Positions 23,782-38,700 of a stretch of 64,000 nt of DNA are shown one piece after another. The notes under the pieces were generated by a model that ran no database searches, was not told the origin of the DNA, and saw only the letters and a list, made by a program, of their open reading frames with translations. Position numbers and translations under genes: made by a program. The stretch is from Bemisia tabaci (taxonomy: Eukaryota > Arthropoda > Insecta > Hemiptera > Aleyrodidae), in assembly GCF_918797505.1 (NCBI RefSeq), contig NC_092796.1, positions 59,674,851 through 59,738,850 of the forward strand, read 5' to 3'. Numbering within the stretch: the first letter of the stretch is position 1; each line of letters starts with the position of its first letter.

Positions 23782-26700
23782 TTAGTCCGAGCTGTCAGTA
23801 TCGTCGTCGCTATTGACGATAGCCTGGCGATCTCCCTTCCCGGACCTTCTTTTCCTCGTGACAGGAATTGTGACTGGGGCAGGAATCGACCCCCATTTTG
23901 ATTTCGTCGCCTCTGATGACGTCATGAGCACCGAGTAAGAGGAAGTGGTATCATTTTCCTTGCTGTGGTGGATACCATATAAAAAGTAAACCAGTAACCC
24001 TGCAAAATAGGAACGAGGGCATACAATCTAATAATCAAAATATATGCACCTATTCTATACACATAAGGCCGCCCTTCCCCGATCCCCAATTATCGTAAAA
24101 CAAGCTGCAACAAATTATGATTACACTAAAAATTACTGCAACTGTATCAGAATGTTGCGCATGTTGCCTTTTCACTGATTGAAGGGGCTTCTATTATTGC
24201 ATTTTTTAAAAAAATAATTTACCGTACTTTTTCTTGCTTTGCAAATTGCTTATCCTGGTGTAACGTATGAAACATACTGTATTGATCTTTCAAATTCGGC
24301 ATTCTTAGACCAATTAATGTCAAATATTGCAACTTTGTGGTACAAAAATTTGCAATTTCATTTCGTTAAATTGCAATTTCATTTCTGAAATTGTTGCACA
24401 GTTCTCTGAGATTCCTATACGATAGTGAAAATAAAGTGCATAAAAGGTAGTTATTATACCACCAGTTTAGCAAAGTAGAACAAGTGAAAAACCTCACGTG
24501 CCCGTAGTGCAGTGGCATTAGCATCTCTTTCCTCCTAGAAATAGACCGCGTTTAACAGAAAGGAACCAAGCCACATCAGCTATTGCCAAATTTAACTGGA
24601 TAAGTAAATTTTTTACGAGAGAACGTTTGTGCGGATTCCTTTGAAAATTTTAAAGAATTTGCTTCATACTAAGGAGAAAATTCACTGAAATTTGCACGAA
24701 AATCCGCCCAACCGTTTTCTTGTAAACAATTAATTTGCCCTATTAAATTTGGCAATAGCTGATGTGGCGTGGTTCCTTTCTGTTTAACGCGGTCCAAATG
24801 ATCCCTAATGATGGATGAAAATGAGAGCAAACATAAAAGTTGAAAAAACTTACCTAAAATCATCCAGACCATGAACCGGAGCCAAGTTAAGATGTTCAGG
24901 TTTGCCATGAGCTCCACGTTGAAAAGAATGCTCAAAGCGGGTACGTACGGAACTAGGGGCACCATGAACGTCAGTCCGGTTCTATTCTGCTCATGAGCCT
25001 CTATCACTAGTAAACCTGAAACAATATCTTTAATTTAGATTTATGTTGTTTACTCACTGAAAATTGTAATAATCTAGGAAGTGTAAGCTAGGTTTCTCTC
25101 CCGACAAAACCTGACCGCCAACCACCAAGAAAAACTACCCGCATACGCGGTAAAGAGCCTCCCATAATTTCGCCCCTTTTTCGGTATTCGATTCGACCAT
25201 CGAACCAAGGTTGAAGTGGAAGCTTATAATAACAGAAAACTCAGAAAAAAATTTCAAGATGAGTATAGGAACCTTTTTCGAGTTATGGGGGGGGGGGGGC
25301 AAAGGGGTCAAACTCCGGCCTTATTTTTCGCTATTTTCTTGTTGAATTGATGTGTCTACGGGGTTGTTATCGTTGTTTACGCATGTTATACACACCGGTT
25401 CCTACGTATTTTTACACGCAAAATCGAATTTTAATGTTGACGAGTCGATATATCGATCGGTTATGTCGATTTTTTAAGATTCTTTACGGATAGTTGATGA
25501 TTTTTTGAGATTGAAATTGTTCATTTTTTATTCATGGATGACTAAATGCACCTAATATGACTGTAGTACACCGACACCTACGTATTTTTGCTTGTAGAAT
25601 CAATTTTTAACGTTAACGAGTCGATATATCAATCATTTATATCGAATTTTTGAGATTTTTTAGGAACATCAATGATATATTGGTATTGAAATTGGTTATT
25701 CTCCGCGAATAGATTGCAATTTGCCGGCGATTGCTAATTGCCTGCAACATATATACCTGAGAATATTTGTGAAGAAATTAACGAAAAAAAAAATTACTCT
25801 CTGAACAATCACAATCACAGCCTGTGCAAATGTTAATTAAACAACACTAAAGCACTTTATCGATGGTGAAAGTGCAGAAGTGCGAATCTCGGAAAACACG
25901 ATTTTCCAGGAGAGTGAAAAAACTGTCTGCATTCCTCTTTATTGTTGGTGGACGGGTAATAATTCTTAAGGATAGCAAGAATAAGATGTTTTTTCAAACT
26001 CCATTAGCAGATTCAATAATTTCTCGAACTTTTAGAAAATACGGCAGAAATGCCGAGATTCGCGTTTTTGCCACTAAGAATCGACACTTCATCCGAGATA
26101 CGCATTTTTGCAACTAGCGTTTTAAACTTGTTGGTGGATTTGGATCATTCAAAGACTGAAAAAAGGGTTTCACACTTAATATTCCTTATCAGATAAGATT
26201 TAGTTGGTCATCGATGCTCCATTCATCCATCCATGCTTTACGTTTTCCTAATGGACCACTGGACAAAGTAACTTTTCTTCAATTTTGATTATTGCTAATT
26301 AATCAAAGAAAGCTCATTTCATCGGTGCGAAACTTTTAAATTCACAACCACTTTTGAGTAAGTTGCGATCTTGTAACCGGCGACGCTTTCAGTTTCGCAT
26401 CAGAATACGATGACCGAACCAAAGGACTTAAAATACACAACCTGCAACCGGCCAATTGCGCTCTCTTCTTTAGAAATGAGATGTAGAGACCGAAAACAAT
26501 CTTATTATATTTTCAAAATAATATTCCTTGGCATTTTTCAAATATAAGGCTCGATTTAAAACCCAAAATTATGAACTTTTTGGTCCATATCATTGTACAA
26601 GGCCACTCACAATGGATACATAAGAGCGCCTCCAAAACCACCCGTAAACTTAATGCAAAGTTCTTATACCACTATTCGAGCGTTACGGCAGTCATTTTGC

Positions 26701-29700
26701 ATACCCTGCCATTTGAAGGCGAATCATTGACTTCAGGCAACGGGGTACGAATAAGAGCAATCATCCAGGAGGCCCAATCAACCAGGCGGTGGGCAACTAA
26801 GGAGATAAAGCCGGGGGCCACCCACCTGGCAACTGAGGAGCCAAAGCCGGGGTCAGCCCCCTGGCCCCCAAGGAGCCAAAACTGGGGGCCATCGGAAATC
26901 GACCCGACCGGATATGTGTTCCAACTCAAAATTTGGTTGTTCTCGGATGGAGAATAACCATTTTCAATACCAATATATCATTGATTTTCCTAAAAAATCT
27001 CAAAAATTCGATATAAACGATTGACGTATCGACTTGTTAACGTCAAAAATCGATTTTTCAAGAAAAAATACGCAGGTGTTGGTGTACTGTAGTCATATTT
27101 GGTGCATTTAGTCATCCATGAAACAAAAGTGAACAATTTCAATCTCAAAAAATCTTTGATTTTTCTTCTTAAAAAATCGATAGAACCGATCGATCTGTCG
27201 ACTCGTCAACATTAAAATCTGATATTGCGTGTAAAAATACGTAGAAACCGGTGTGTATAACGTGCGTAAACAACGATAACAACCCCGTAGACACATCAAT
27301 TCAACAAGAAAATAGCGAAAAATAAGGCCGGAGTTTGACCCCTCCCCCCCCCCCCATAACTCGAAAAAGGTTCCTATACTCATCTTGAAATTATTTTTTG
27401 AGTTTTCTGTTATTATAAGTTTCTACTTAAACCTTGGTTCGATGGTCGAATCGAATACCGAAAAAGGGGCGAAAGTCAGCCCTTATTTTGGGAGGCTCTT
27501 TGAAAAAGCATGTTATAAACAATACAACGTACTCCATGCAAAATCGTCGGCTACGCCACTCTATGTATCTGTAGCGGTCAAATCTAAAGGTCATTTTGTC
27601 ATAATGAGACAAACGCGTACATCACATTTTTGACTATGTTTAGCTTTCTAACGTTTTACTTAAATGGTAATTTTGTCGGAATGGGTTTGTTGCGCTGATT
27701 ACAGAATCGTGTTTTGATCATTGACTCTTAGAGATTAGCTAAAAATAATAAGAGCCGTCCGAACAGCAACTTTCTACATTCAATATTATCCGAGATACCG
27801 CGCTTTGAAAAATTCGTTTAATGAAGTCATCTAGCGCGGTAGTGACACTCTTGGTTTCATCCACCTCGCTTTAATTTGTATGGGAGACACATTTTCACTG
27901 GTTACTCAACTTGAAACTCAGTTGAGAACAAGGTGGTAGAAACCAAGAGTGTCACTACCGCGGTGGATGACGTCAGAAACCGAATTTTTCAAAGCGCGAT
28001 ATCTCGGTCAATGTTGAACGTAGGAAGTTGCTGTTTGGATACAGCTCTTTTTATTGTCAGCTATTCTACAAGAATTCAGCATCGGAACACGATTCTCTCA
28101 CCAGCGTAAATGAGCCATTGAACGATATGAATGACTATTATGTGACTCACAGAAGAGCATGACGGCAATTAGGAAGACGCAGCCGAAAACGGTCCACCAC
28201 GCGCCATTCTCCATTTGAGCGGTGGCCCAATGAAAGTGGAAGCAGAGCAGGGCGCTGAAGCAGGTGAAAATGAAAACAGCAACGGACACAGCTTCGCCAG
28301 GTTTGCACCAACCCACTACCGGCTCCAGCCAATCGAAGCTGGGCTTCAGGCGTCCACCCATGCAAACCTTGAACTCCTCCACCTGATCATAGAAATAGGC
28401 AAATTCAATCGCAAGCACGTTCTTTGTATGAGGCTGAAGAGAAGTTTTTAATTTGAATTTAGTACATCGCTTAGTCAAAAGACTGGAAGCCTTTCGTGGA
28501 AGCCTTTCGGCCTGGAGCCATTCGTGAAATTACTGGTGAAAAGGAAGAAACAAAAAATTCCACCAGTCAAGGCAAACACAGTTTCTCCTTCAGTTGACAA
28601 GGTAGGCGAACCACTTGTTACAAGAAGCCACATTAAGATCCTTCAGTGACAAGGATATCGATGTCTAAACTGCGAAACCACGTATCTCCATTGCGATGTT
28701 TCGAAATTCCTGCTTTTATGTAATTCATCCGAAGAGGAACAAGTCAACTTCACGGTTTGAAATTTTCACGAAAAATGTTGTTCGTGTATAGAAGAAAAAT
28801 CAAGGAAGCTTTCAGAAAATAGAGGCAGTTTGAAATCAAAAGCGCTTCCTACCAGCTGAGCGCTTAAAAATCCATGCGAAAACTGCAAGAAGATCGTAGC
28901 AAGGTTTTCATTATTTTAGAAGAGGATACCTACCCCAGGAGAGGGTGACATTATGTAGACGTCATTAACGCTGACGTTATCATTAGAAGGAGGCGGTGTG
29001 TTCGGACGGTATCTAAGAACTATCACCGAGGCGCTAACGATGGTGTACGCCAACAATGTTCCGATCGACATGAACTCCACCAGTTTTTCTAGATCGAATA
29101 AGAGTGCAATCGTGGCGCTCATCAATCCTGATATGATGAGATTTACAACAGGAACCTACAACATCGAATGCAATAAAATATACATGACACACCTTAACAA
29201 CATATTCTGCCGCGCTAAGGAAAATCGCCGTATGAGCCTTCAGGCGTTGCCAAATTTCTCTTGGCAAATCACTAATTTTCAGGACAATTTTAAATCTTTG
29301 TCTACAAATTTCTGAGATAATTTTGTTTGTAATTTGATCTAAAACGTCTGAAAATTTCAAGGAAAAGTATTCATAATTTTCCTCAAAAATAAACATTTTA
29401 TTGAAGGAAAATTGGCAACTCTCGAATGTTCATACAACGTATTCTTCCTTAGCACAGCAGTATTGTGAAAGATTAACAAAACTCTTGGACTTAAATGAAC
29501 TGAGTAACCTCTTAGACTCGAGTGACCTCGTATACTTGCACTTCCTGTTTGGTAGTGCACTGCTGCCGTGATATCAAGGAAAACCGTGACTCTCAAATTT
29601 TCGCAATCAAGTTTCCTTCAAAATTCGTCCAATCTCTTATAGATGAAATCACTAAAATAGCTAATATAGCAAAATTCGTCTTATTTGTATGAAAACGAGC

Positions 29701-32700
29701 AGTCATGAGAAAGCAGCAAGTGTCCAAAAAATGACGTAGTTTCAGACAAAACAGCCGTGAGGGGTAGGGGTCCAATTTAAACAGAGCTTAAGTAACATAC
29801 TGCACTTTTCTGCCGCTTTCTAACCTGAAAATGTGTTTGTTGATGTCAAAAACGGAACCAATACCATGCCATGTGATTTTGCAGCAAATTTTGCAATGGC
29901 TGTTTTTGCCATCGCATTTTTGTTTCTGGCTTTCATCGTTGATAAGCTTTCTCTTAACGTGGCAACAATGTAATGAAACCATATGATTTAATTTTCCTTT
30001 TTTTAAATTTTTTAGCTGAATATGACAAATGGTCCATTCAGAGTGTACCTGTGCAAAGTACTTTACAATCACAAGTTGGATAATGCTGCGCGAGTTAGAA
30101 TGTTCGCGCTAAACACTGCGGTCGGCGAGAAGTGCATGTTAGCGCCTGCATGACTGAATGAATACTTCTCGCGTTGCGCGTACTCACGGCGCGCGCTGTT
30201 GATGCCTGCAAGACTGCCTGGATACTTCACGTATTGCGCGTAAACGACTCATCGCGGCGCGCCTCAATCGTCGCGTTCCCCCGTTTCCCATCTCATGTAG
30301 TTCGAACTTCGAAGTTCCAAAGTGTAAAGCCCGTGTCCCACCATCAAATGAACTCATCAAATGCTCGTTCATCAACATTTGCCGGCCCACCAACTTCTGA
30401 TAGCGGACTTGCGCGAAAAATAGTACGCATCTCCGCCATCTTACATTTGATGAGTGCATTTGATAGTAGAACACGGACTTGTGGAACACGGACACAATTT
30501 GCACACGGAAAAAATTGAATTAATGATTTAACAATTAATTTGCTAAAATAAAGTGACTGCAATGTTTCAACGTAGATTTTACAACAAAAAAATGCTACTT
30601 CAACCACCCACGTGGTTAAATTAGCTCACAATAGTGGTTAAAGTAGCATTTTTTTGTTGTAAAATCTACATCGAAACATTACAGTCACATTTTTTTAGCA
30701 AATTAATTGTTAAATCAGCGATTTAATTTTTTTCGTGCAACAGCTGAACCGATTGCTTAACGTTCAGTATGCGGTTGACTCAAGTTTTCCTCGTGAGCAG
30801 GGATTTTGAATTGCTTCGGAAAACGTTGTATCTGATTGATTAGTAGTTACTTTCAACAATTTTAGTTGTATAAATCGTGGTCTACGTTCAAAGCGAAAAT
30901 CGTTGGGTTAAATATTTACAAATGCTAGATTTAAGCAAAAGTACACATGGTTGCCTATGGGTACATTAAAGGTTAAATTCAAAATTAATTATGTTTATTT
31001 CTGAAAAATTAGATGCACAATATGGATAAGACACAGTCATAAGAGCTGAAGTCCAAAACTTTTGCAGTAATTTCTAAAAAAAGTGGATGTCAACGTGTAA
31101 TGGATACAATCAAGACTTCTCATGAAAAATGACGTTCCAACATTTGCTTGCTTTAGGGATACAGTCACCGTTTTTCAGAGGGTCATTAATTTTTCAACTA
31201 CTTTGCTTTGGAACTTTTTAGTTTCGAAATAAATAAATATATGTATATATTCAAAATAGTGGTTATGCTAAAAGAAATTGATTGCAAAGAGCTCTCCCGA
31301 GTGGAGGAGCTCAAAACTTGACGGGTGGGTAAAAATGTGATTATTTTTGACTAATCTACAAGATTCAACCCTATTAAACGGGATTCCTGATTTATCTTCC
31401 AGGATTACCCGTTCGATTTTTGAGTCCCCAAGCATAGGGAAATGCTATTTTTCGATGAGAAACTACAATTTCCGGATCATTTCAGAAGCAACCTATGGGT
31501 GGTTTCACGATAACTGGAATAGTTTTGTCGCCGTAACAGACAACACATTTTTCGGTCATATTATTCGTAGTGATGATAATCATTCGATTTTTTTTGTGCA
31601 TTAATCTACACAGGGTTACAAATTATAACGGTTTTCAACGATTGATCGCTCTACTTTTCAATTTTAATATATAAATGGCCGAAAATGTGCTGTCTGTTAC
31701 GCTGACTTTTTACCGCGTAACAGACAGCAATTTTTGGAATGTACATAATATTAATTGAGAAGTGGAGTGATAAATCATTAGAAAGCGTTATAATACGTAA
31801 CCCTTTGAAGATGAATGCGAAAAAATCCGAGTGATTACCATTACTACTAAAATAAGACCGAAAAATGTGTTGTTTGTCACGGTAACAAAACTATTCCAGT
31901 TATCGTGAAACCACCCCTATTCGCCATTAGTTTTCATATACAGGTGGTTGTTTTTGTGGTTGAGCCAGAACTTTTATTTTTCATCGTTTGTTGTCATATG
32001 ATTAGGAACAAACGTAAAATCAATCACCATATCTCTTTAATCAAGAAACGCAGTTCTTGTGGCTTATCTCTTTCTGGAAAAATCGATGTTTACGTTTCAT
32101 GATAGAAGTGCCTATGTGGAGCGCTTCGGCAATGCTTGATAAGGACGCAGGGATGAGGGTCGATGCCCCTGTGAAAGTTTCAAGAGGCAAGCTCTTCAAC
32201 CGTTCCTTTAAGGCTAGGGATGCCTACATGTCTTAACTTCTCATCTCAATTGAATCAAAAGGGACCAGATCAAAATTATAAAAATCTATATTCTTTTTCT
32301 TGCATTTTTGACGCCCTTTTTTATGTGATCCTACAGCATTCCTGTGCGTCTGTTTCAAGAAGCGAACTAACGCTGCTTTCTCGCTTAATTTTGTAATGAC
32401 AAGGGGTAAAATGAAAAATGGGGAGAAAAATGAAAAAAATTGAAGGGGAGGGTCTAGCAAAATTGACGTCACTGTATCAAGTAAAATAGTGAAATTTAAA
32501 CTTTTCCTGAGTGTTCCGCGTCATTTTAACGTATGAATCAATGCAAAAGTTGCAAAAGTAGCAATAGTTCGCTGCAACCCCACACCAACGCACAAAGGGG
32601 GGCTCATGAAATGACGTAATTTTTAGGGGGGAGTCTGGAGGAGAGTGACATGTAGGTGACGAAGCGGAAGGGAGCGGTCAAAAGGTCGGAAAAAATAGGT

Positions 32701-35700
32701 GACGTAATCTATAGACGGCCCTTTAATTTGCCTCGGATAATAATGCGGATTTGGAAATACCTGTGTGGTTTTATTGATCTTGCCAAGGAAGGCGAAGATG
32801 AGTCCATCTTGTGCCATGGCATACATGCATCGCGGGAGAGAGAAGAGGGAGCCAAGTAAGGTGGTCGTCATACCACAGAGTGCCCCAATCGTTACTGCGT
32901 ACTTGACCCAATGTAGACCCATCATGGAGAATGCCTCGGGAAGGGCTGCGCTGGCATCGATCATAGTGTACGGAACCATGAGGGTCAACGCTGCACTCAC
33001 TAGAATGTACCCTGAAAAATTAATTGTTTTCCAATCAATTATTGACCTCCTCAGAGTACGCTACGTACAGTTCGATACATTTTAAAAATAATCATGAATA
33101 TGATGCCGACTCCTTTTTTCGGATAATTGCATAAAACGGATCTTACAATGATGAGCCAGCTGTTAATTGGAGTGCATTTTGCAAAAAGGAACCACTAGCA
33201 TTGCAACTAAGCAAACAAACACAATAAGAAAAATAAAGCGAGGGAAAGGATGCGCGTTAATGACGGCGCAGAGATACAACTATTCGTACTTGATGGACGT
33301 CCGTGCTGCATCTGAAAAATTGAAGGCGCAATGACGCGAAGCGTGAGCTCTCAATGCCCTGCTGTATGCTGCCAATGAGGCGTCGCTCAGATTCGGGAGA
33401 AAAGTTAAAAAAGAGGCCCGAGTACGTCTTTCCTATCTTCGGATGTGTTTATTCTCGTTCTCTCTTCTTTTTGGGCGCTTCTGGGTACCAGATGCGCCCT
33501 TTCCAACCGTTCGACTCCCCCGATGTAACATGTACTATACTACATGCCCTTTTGCCTTATGGGTAATGACGCCATTCTGGTACACCCGGGAAAATTTGAT
33601 TTTTTTCTGCATCTGGTATTCGTAAAAGTTTTCGTGAAATGTTTTGCTTTTAAGCATAACAATCTCGCACGAACGTATTACCTGGTTAAAGTATTTTAGG
33701 GCCTCCTTATGCTTTAAATACTTATATCCGAGGCAGTACTTTCAGATCGATTTGAAAATATTACGAACAGTCACGTGATCTCTTCATTTTAGTGACGTAT
33801 TACTGTGCTACTTTGTGATTGGTTCATTTTATTGGCGCAGCATCGACACGTCAGCTGTTTGCGGCATTGAGCGGAAGGTTTAAGGTTATGTCATGGACCA
33901 TGAGAATAAATAAGGACCCCCAACTCCAGTTAGCGGAGACATTAGCGCTGCCTATATTTTCATCCATGGCCGATGTCACCGCCGGCCGGCCGGTCGCCGG
34001 TCCCTCTCTTCCCCGCGACCCGCGCTTCCCCTCCCCCTGGCTGAACTCCTCTTCACGCGGCCCCGCTCCCCCGCGACCTGCGCGCCCTACCTCGCGGCGT
34101 CGCGACGCCGCTGTCCGCTAGATCGCGTTGACGCACCAGCTTTAGAGGTTCCGCCGCTCTTTCCCGTCGTCTGATTTACAGTGGATCCTTTATGTTTCCA
34201 TTCACCACCAACTTACATTCGTCACAACGTGCTTGTGGAAGGTTTCAGATCTTCGCGGTCGATCTGTAGTTTGAAGGGTTTTGCTGTTAAAGAATCCCAC
34301 TTCAAATTCCATCTTCGTCAGCCTTCGGGTGCATAAGTTGGTAGTAATATGCTTTGTCAAAGAAGCGCCCTTCAACGCTTGGGCGTTGGAACTGCTTGTT
34401 TCAGGTTCTCTCCTGATTTTTTTGTTTAGGATGGATTTTTGGACCCACGTCTGTCGTTTGTGACCCATTGTGACCACTTTGTGACCCACGTCGTTTTTGT
34501 GTAAACCGCAGCAATGACACGGTTCGTATGGAAATAATGGTGCTTGGATGCGTTTAGTGGCTTTAATTTTTTATGTTTTCTTTAATTTTATAAGTCTGTC
34601 GCGTCGGTCACTTCAATACGTTCAATTTTACAATTTTTACTCTGTATACGATTAATAAACTTTGAACCTGAAAATAGCGTTAACTTGTGCTGCTTTGCCA
34701 AAATTTTCTGAAGCCCTCTCCACGAAGGGGATGCCCCATCAGGAAATATCACATTACGCCCCTTTAACCAGCCAAGGGTCTACGCCCTCAGATGCGAGTC
34801 AGTCCGACCCTGAATATCTCTGTTGATATTGAACCTAGAGTTGCTGTTTGGACGTATCGTATTATTTTTAGCTGATCCACACGAGCCAAGCATCAAAACA
34901 CAATTCTGTGACCAGCACAATTGTCCCATTGTTTTTTCGGACGTTAGTGGACGTCAAGAGACGGACAATAAGCGAGAGACGTGACAGAAAGATTTACCGA
35001 AGCTGACAAGTGTCATGGAAAGTGCGGTGGCGACCGGGATGGAGAAGGAGGGGTCCTGGGCCTCCTCGCCGGAGGTGGCGATGCTGTCGAAGCCGACGTA
35101 GGCGTAGAAGCAGGTGGCGGCCCCTGCGACAACCCCCGAGAACCCGTAAGGGAGGAACCCCCGGTTGTTGGCGTTCCAGTTCTCCAGCTTCCCGTACCAG
35201 AAACCAATCACGATCACCAGCCCCATCACGCTCAGGTTCACCAGCGTCAGCAGGCTGTTCACCACCGCTGAACTCTTCACTCCGATACCTGGACAGGACA
35301 ACGGAATGAGCTGTTATACAGGGTCATCTACAAGAACAAACAAAATTCGGATCGACGCACTAGACTGCCGTGCTTAGGGAAAACGCCGTATGAGCCTCCA
35401 GGCGCTGCCAAGGTTCCCTTAGTAAATCACGAATTTTCGGTAAAATTTGTACATAGTTTTCTTCCAATTTTCTTGATAATTTGTTTGCAATTTCACCTAT
35501 AGTTCCTGAGCACTTCAAGAGGAAACATACATATCTTTCTTCAAAAATAAACATTTTATCGATGGAAATTTGGCAACTCTCGAATGTTCATACGGCGTTT
35601 TTCCTTAGCACGATTGTAGACGTCTAGACTGAAGAACGGTTATTCTGTCACTGAGCGTTAGAATCCTCTCCATTCGAATAAAATAATTTTTAAGACGCTC

Positions 35701-38700
35701 GATGGATGGGATGAGGAAGGGGAGTAAGACCGTCGATGGGCTGAATTTCCAAGTCCGTAAAGGGGGAAAATTCTTATAGAATCATTTTCAAGACATTCGA
35801 TGAACGGGGTGATGAAGGGGAGTAAGAAGAGTAGGAAGGTGCCTTTGGGGACGCGCAGCGTCCCAGGGGTTGAGCCGCCTAGCGGCCAGGGGGCGGACCC
35901 CCTAGTTTAGTATAAAACTGAAATTTTCACTATGCGTAGAGGGAAAAGCTCATTCAAGCACAATTTAATCTGTGAGAATGAAAATGGGCCGACTCGGAAA
36001 CTTAAAACCGCCCAAATTTCATTCCAGATTTAGTTTTCATAGAGAGAGAAAAACAAGAGTGTAAAATTGGTACCTAGTAAAAGAGCGTATGATATGCAGA
36101 CCATGAAGGCGAGTAAGTCTGGATAGCGACCCAACCATTTTTCGTGCAGTTCGCCGATCGAGGCCACCGTGGCTGCACTTATGCTCCCACTCAAAAGTGA
36201 GTCTACGTAGCCACTCCAAGCGCGGGCCACAGACGCAGCTCCTGCAAAATTAATTACAACCTCTTTTTAAAAGCCAAGAGACAAAAAAAGTCAGTTTCCA
36301 GTTCCTCAATTTACACATTTGATTAAGTGTTTAGATTCCACACTAATATTGATGGTCAAAATGTGAAACCGAGTATTTTCATTGCGGTGCTTCAAATTCT
36401 CTGCTCCTATTGTATTTTCTCGAGGAGAAACAAGTCAACTTTATAGCTTGAAAATAAAGAATATCCTGCCAACAGAGAAAAAAAAAATGAAGAAAATTTT
36501 AAAGATATTACGTTAGCTATTATTCTATAGAAAACATAAAGCGTGTAAGCACACTTTTGATCAGAGGCGGATCTAGCAATTTGGCAAGACCGAATTTCCT
36601 TCATTAAGAGCTATGCTAAATGATAGATTCATGTCGGAGCACCTGGCCCCTCCAAAAATCGATACATTTCCATGTGTTTAGACTGAGGAAATCTGGTGTT
36701 GCTAAATTACCGTATCCGCCAATGCTTTTAATTTACTAGAAAAATTTCCAATATCAATCCATGCTGTGCATAATTAGTATTTATTTCATAATATTAACGT
36801 GAAAAGTGCCGATTTACAGCTTTTTAGCTTCAAAAGATTTTATTAAATCTTATGTATTCTGCGAAAAATTTTATGGAATTAAGGTGTTATACGGTATTTT
36901 ATTTCCTTTTTTTTCAAAGCCTTGCGGTCCGTTAAAGATTTGATCGCAACGACTGTCCAAATCAGGTAGAAAACAATTATCACCCGATATTTTATTAAAG
37001 TGCGATGAGTGTTTCATAATTATGATGGATATGGAAAAATCAGTGCTCTCAACAGTTTGATCTAACTTACTCGTAAAAAATATCATCTTATCAGTAAATT
37101 AAAGGAATAACTCGGGCAAAAGATAGAAAAATGGTGTGACACTTAAATACAATTGGACGTATTTCTATCAAACGGACCTAAGCGCCATAGGGTGAGGAAG
37201 GTAGAGGGGGGCTTGGATTGGCGGCAGAAGCGGGCGTCCGGCTTAAGCTACGGAACCTTAGGCGCGTCTGGACGCGGCGTCCTGAACGCCGGCGGAAAAT
37301 GCTGCTACCGAGTCGAGGGCGAGAAGACGCTCACATTTTGGAGCACGGCACCTTAGGAGCGGAATCCGTGGATTTTTTCCGCTCCGTCCGCCGTCAATTT
37401 CTCGAATTTTCGTTGATCGGACAGTATGCTTTGGGCCGCGAAAATGGCCGTACGCGCTTTTTTTTAGGAGGGTGTGGATTCGATCGACAAAAATCAACCG
37501 AAAAATAAAAACGTGAATCGATCGACACCAATCGATGGACAAATTACTAAAAAACGGGTGTCAATTCGATCGACAAAAAATGTGGATCGATAGACGAGAA
37601 ATGATTGACAATTAAAAGGAAAACCTGTATCTAGTCAATCGACATGAATCGATCGAAAAACCAAAACGTGAACCAATCGACGTAATTTGATCGATTCACA
37701 ACTTGGTCGATCGATTCACGGGTTTTTCGATCAACTCACAGGTTTGTCGATCGACTCATAGGTTTGTCGATCGATTCGCAGGTTTGTCGATCGACTTATA
37801 GGTTTGTCGATAGACTCACAGGTTTGTCGATCTATCCACGGATTTTGTCGACTGATTCACGGGTGGGTCGGTCGATTCACGGCTCTTGTCGATCGATTCA
37901 CGGAATTTTCGATCGATTCGCGGCTTTTGTCGATCAATTCACGGCCTTTGTGATCGATTCGTGGGTTTGTCGAACTAAACACATTCAAAAATCGGTAGGA
38001 AAGGCAGCGGACTGAGCGGAATTTCTCGGCGTCTTCGCTCCGATCTGTTCGCGACAGATCGGAGCGTCCTCGATCGGCGTTTTCCGCAGCGTCTCTTCGC
38101 CGCTAAGGTGCCGTCCCCGCGCAAAAATCATTAGACAGATTTATCGGCGTCTGGACGCCGCGTCCAGGACGCCGCGTCTAGACGCGCCTAAGGTTCCGTA
38201 CCTTTATTCCGTCCTATACTCGCAATGCTTTTCCATGGCGCTTAGGTCCGTTTGACAGAACGCGCTATCCGGCATTCTAAATTCCTTAAAAGGAACTCGA
38301 ATTGGCCCTCTAGTTCCGTTCGATAGAAATACGTCCAATTTGTGGTTGGAAACTCACTCAATCGTAATTGAATAAGAAACAAACCGGAATGGAATTAAAA
38401 AAAATTACACGAATTTCTTTTTATTTTCTCCTCTTTTTTCTGTAATTTGTCGATATATCGTCAATAATCAGATCAAACTTAAACGAGAAGTCACATGAAA
38501 ACCTGACGCCCTTAGCCTTGGGTTAGTCTCAAATGATACAACTATTTCGACGTGAGGGTAGCCGTTTATGCCTACACGTCTTAATGAAGGCGGAGAACTA
38601 CCTCTCGTAATCAGCATTATTGGCGCATCTCACAAATTGGTGACGCAACTCGTCCTCCAATTGACCCAGTAATGTATAATCGATTTTTAGTGGACTGCCT

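Larger units (their letters stand above)
37151..38340. mobile_element. 1.19-kb TIR element carrying a TCGATCGA tandem array
   Basis: Ends AATTGGACGTATTTCTATCA and its near-complement. Inner pairing includes the GACGCG / CGCGTC-rich blocks at 37250-37300 and 38145-38205. The centre is a ~20-bp tandem array. It sits in a transporter intron and has no transposase ORF. Confidence 0.85.

Noticed and set aside
26571..26957. 128-codon ORF in the foldback centre as a transposase
   Set aside because: It is mostly a translation of a short tandem repeat and lacks any catalytic motif.
34981..35309. Plus-strand ORFs of 96-99 codons
   Set aside because: Antisense shadows of the GC-rich transporter exon 34998-35288.
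37690..37975. CRISPR array
   Set aside because: Units are contiguous 20-bp tandem repeats without unique spacers, in a eukaryotic intron.
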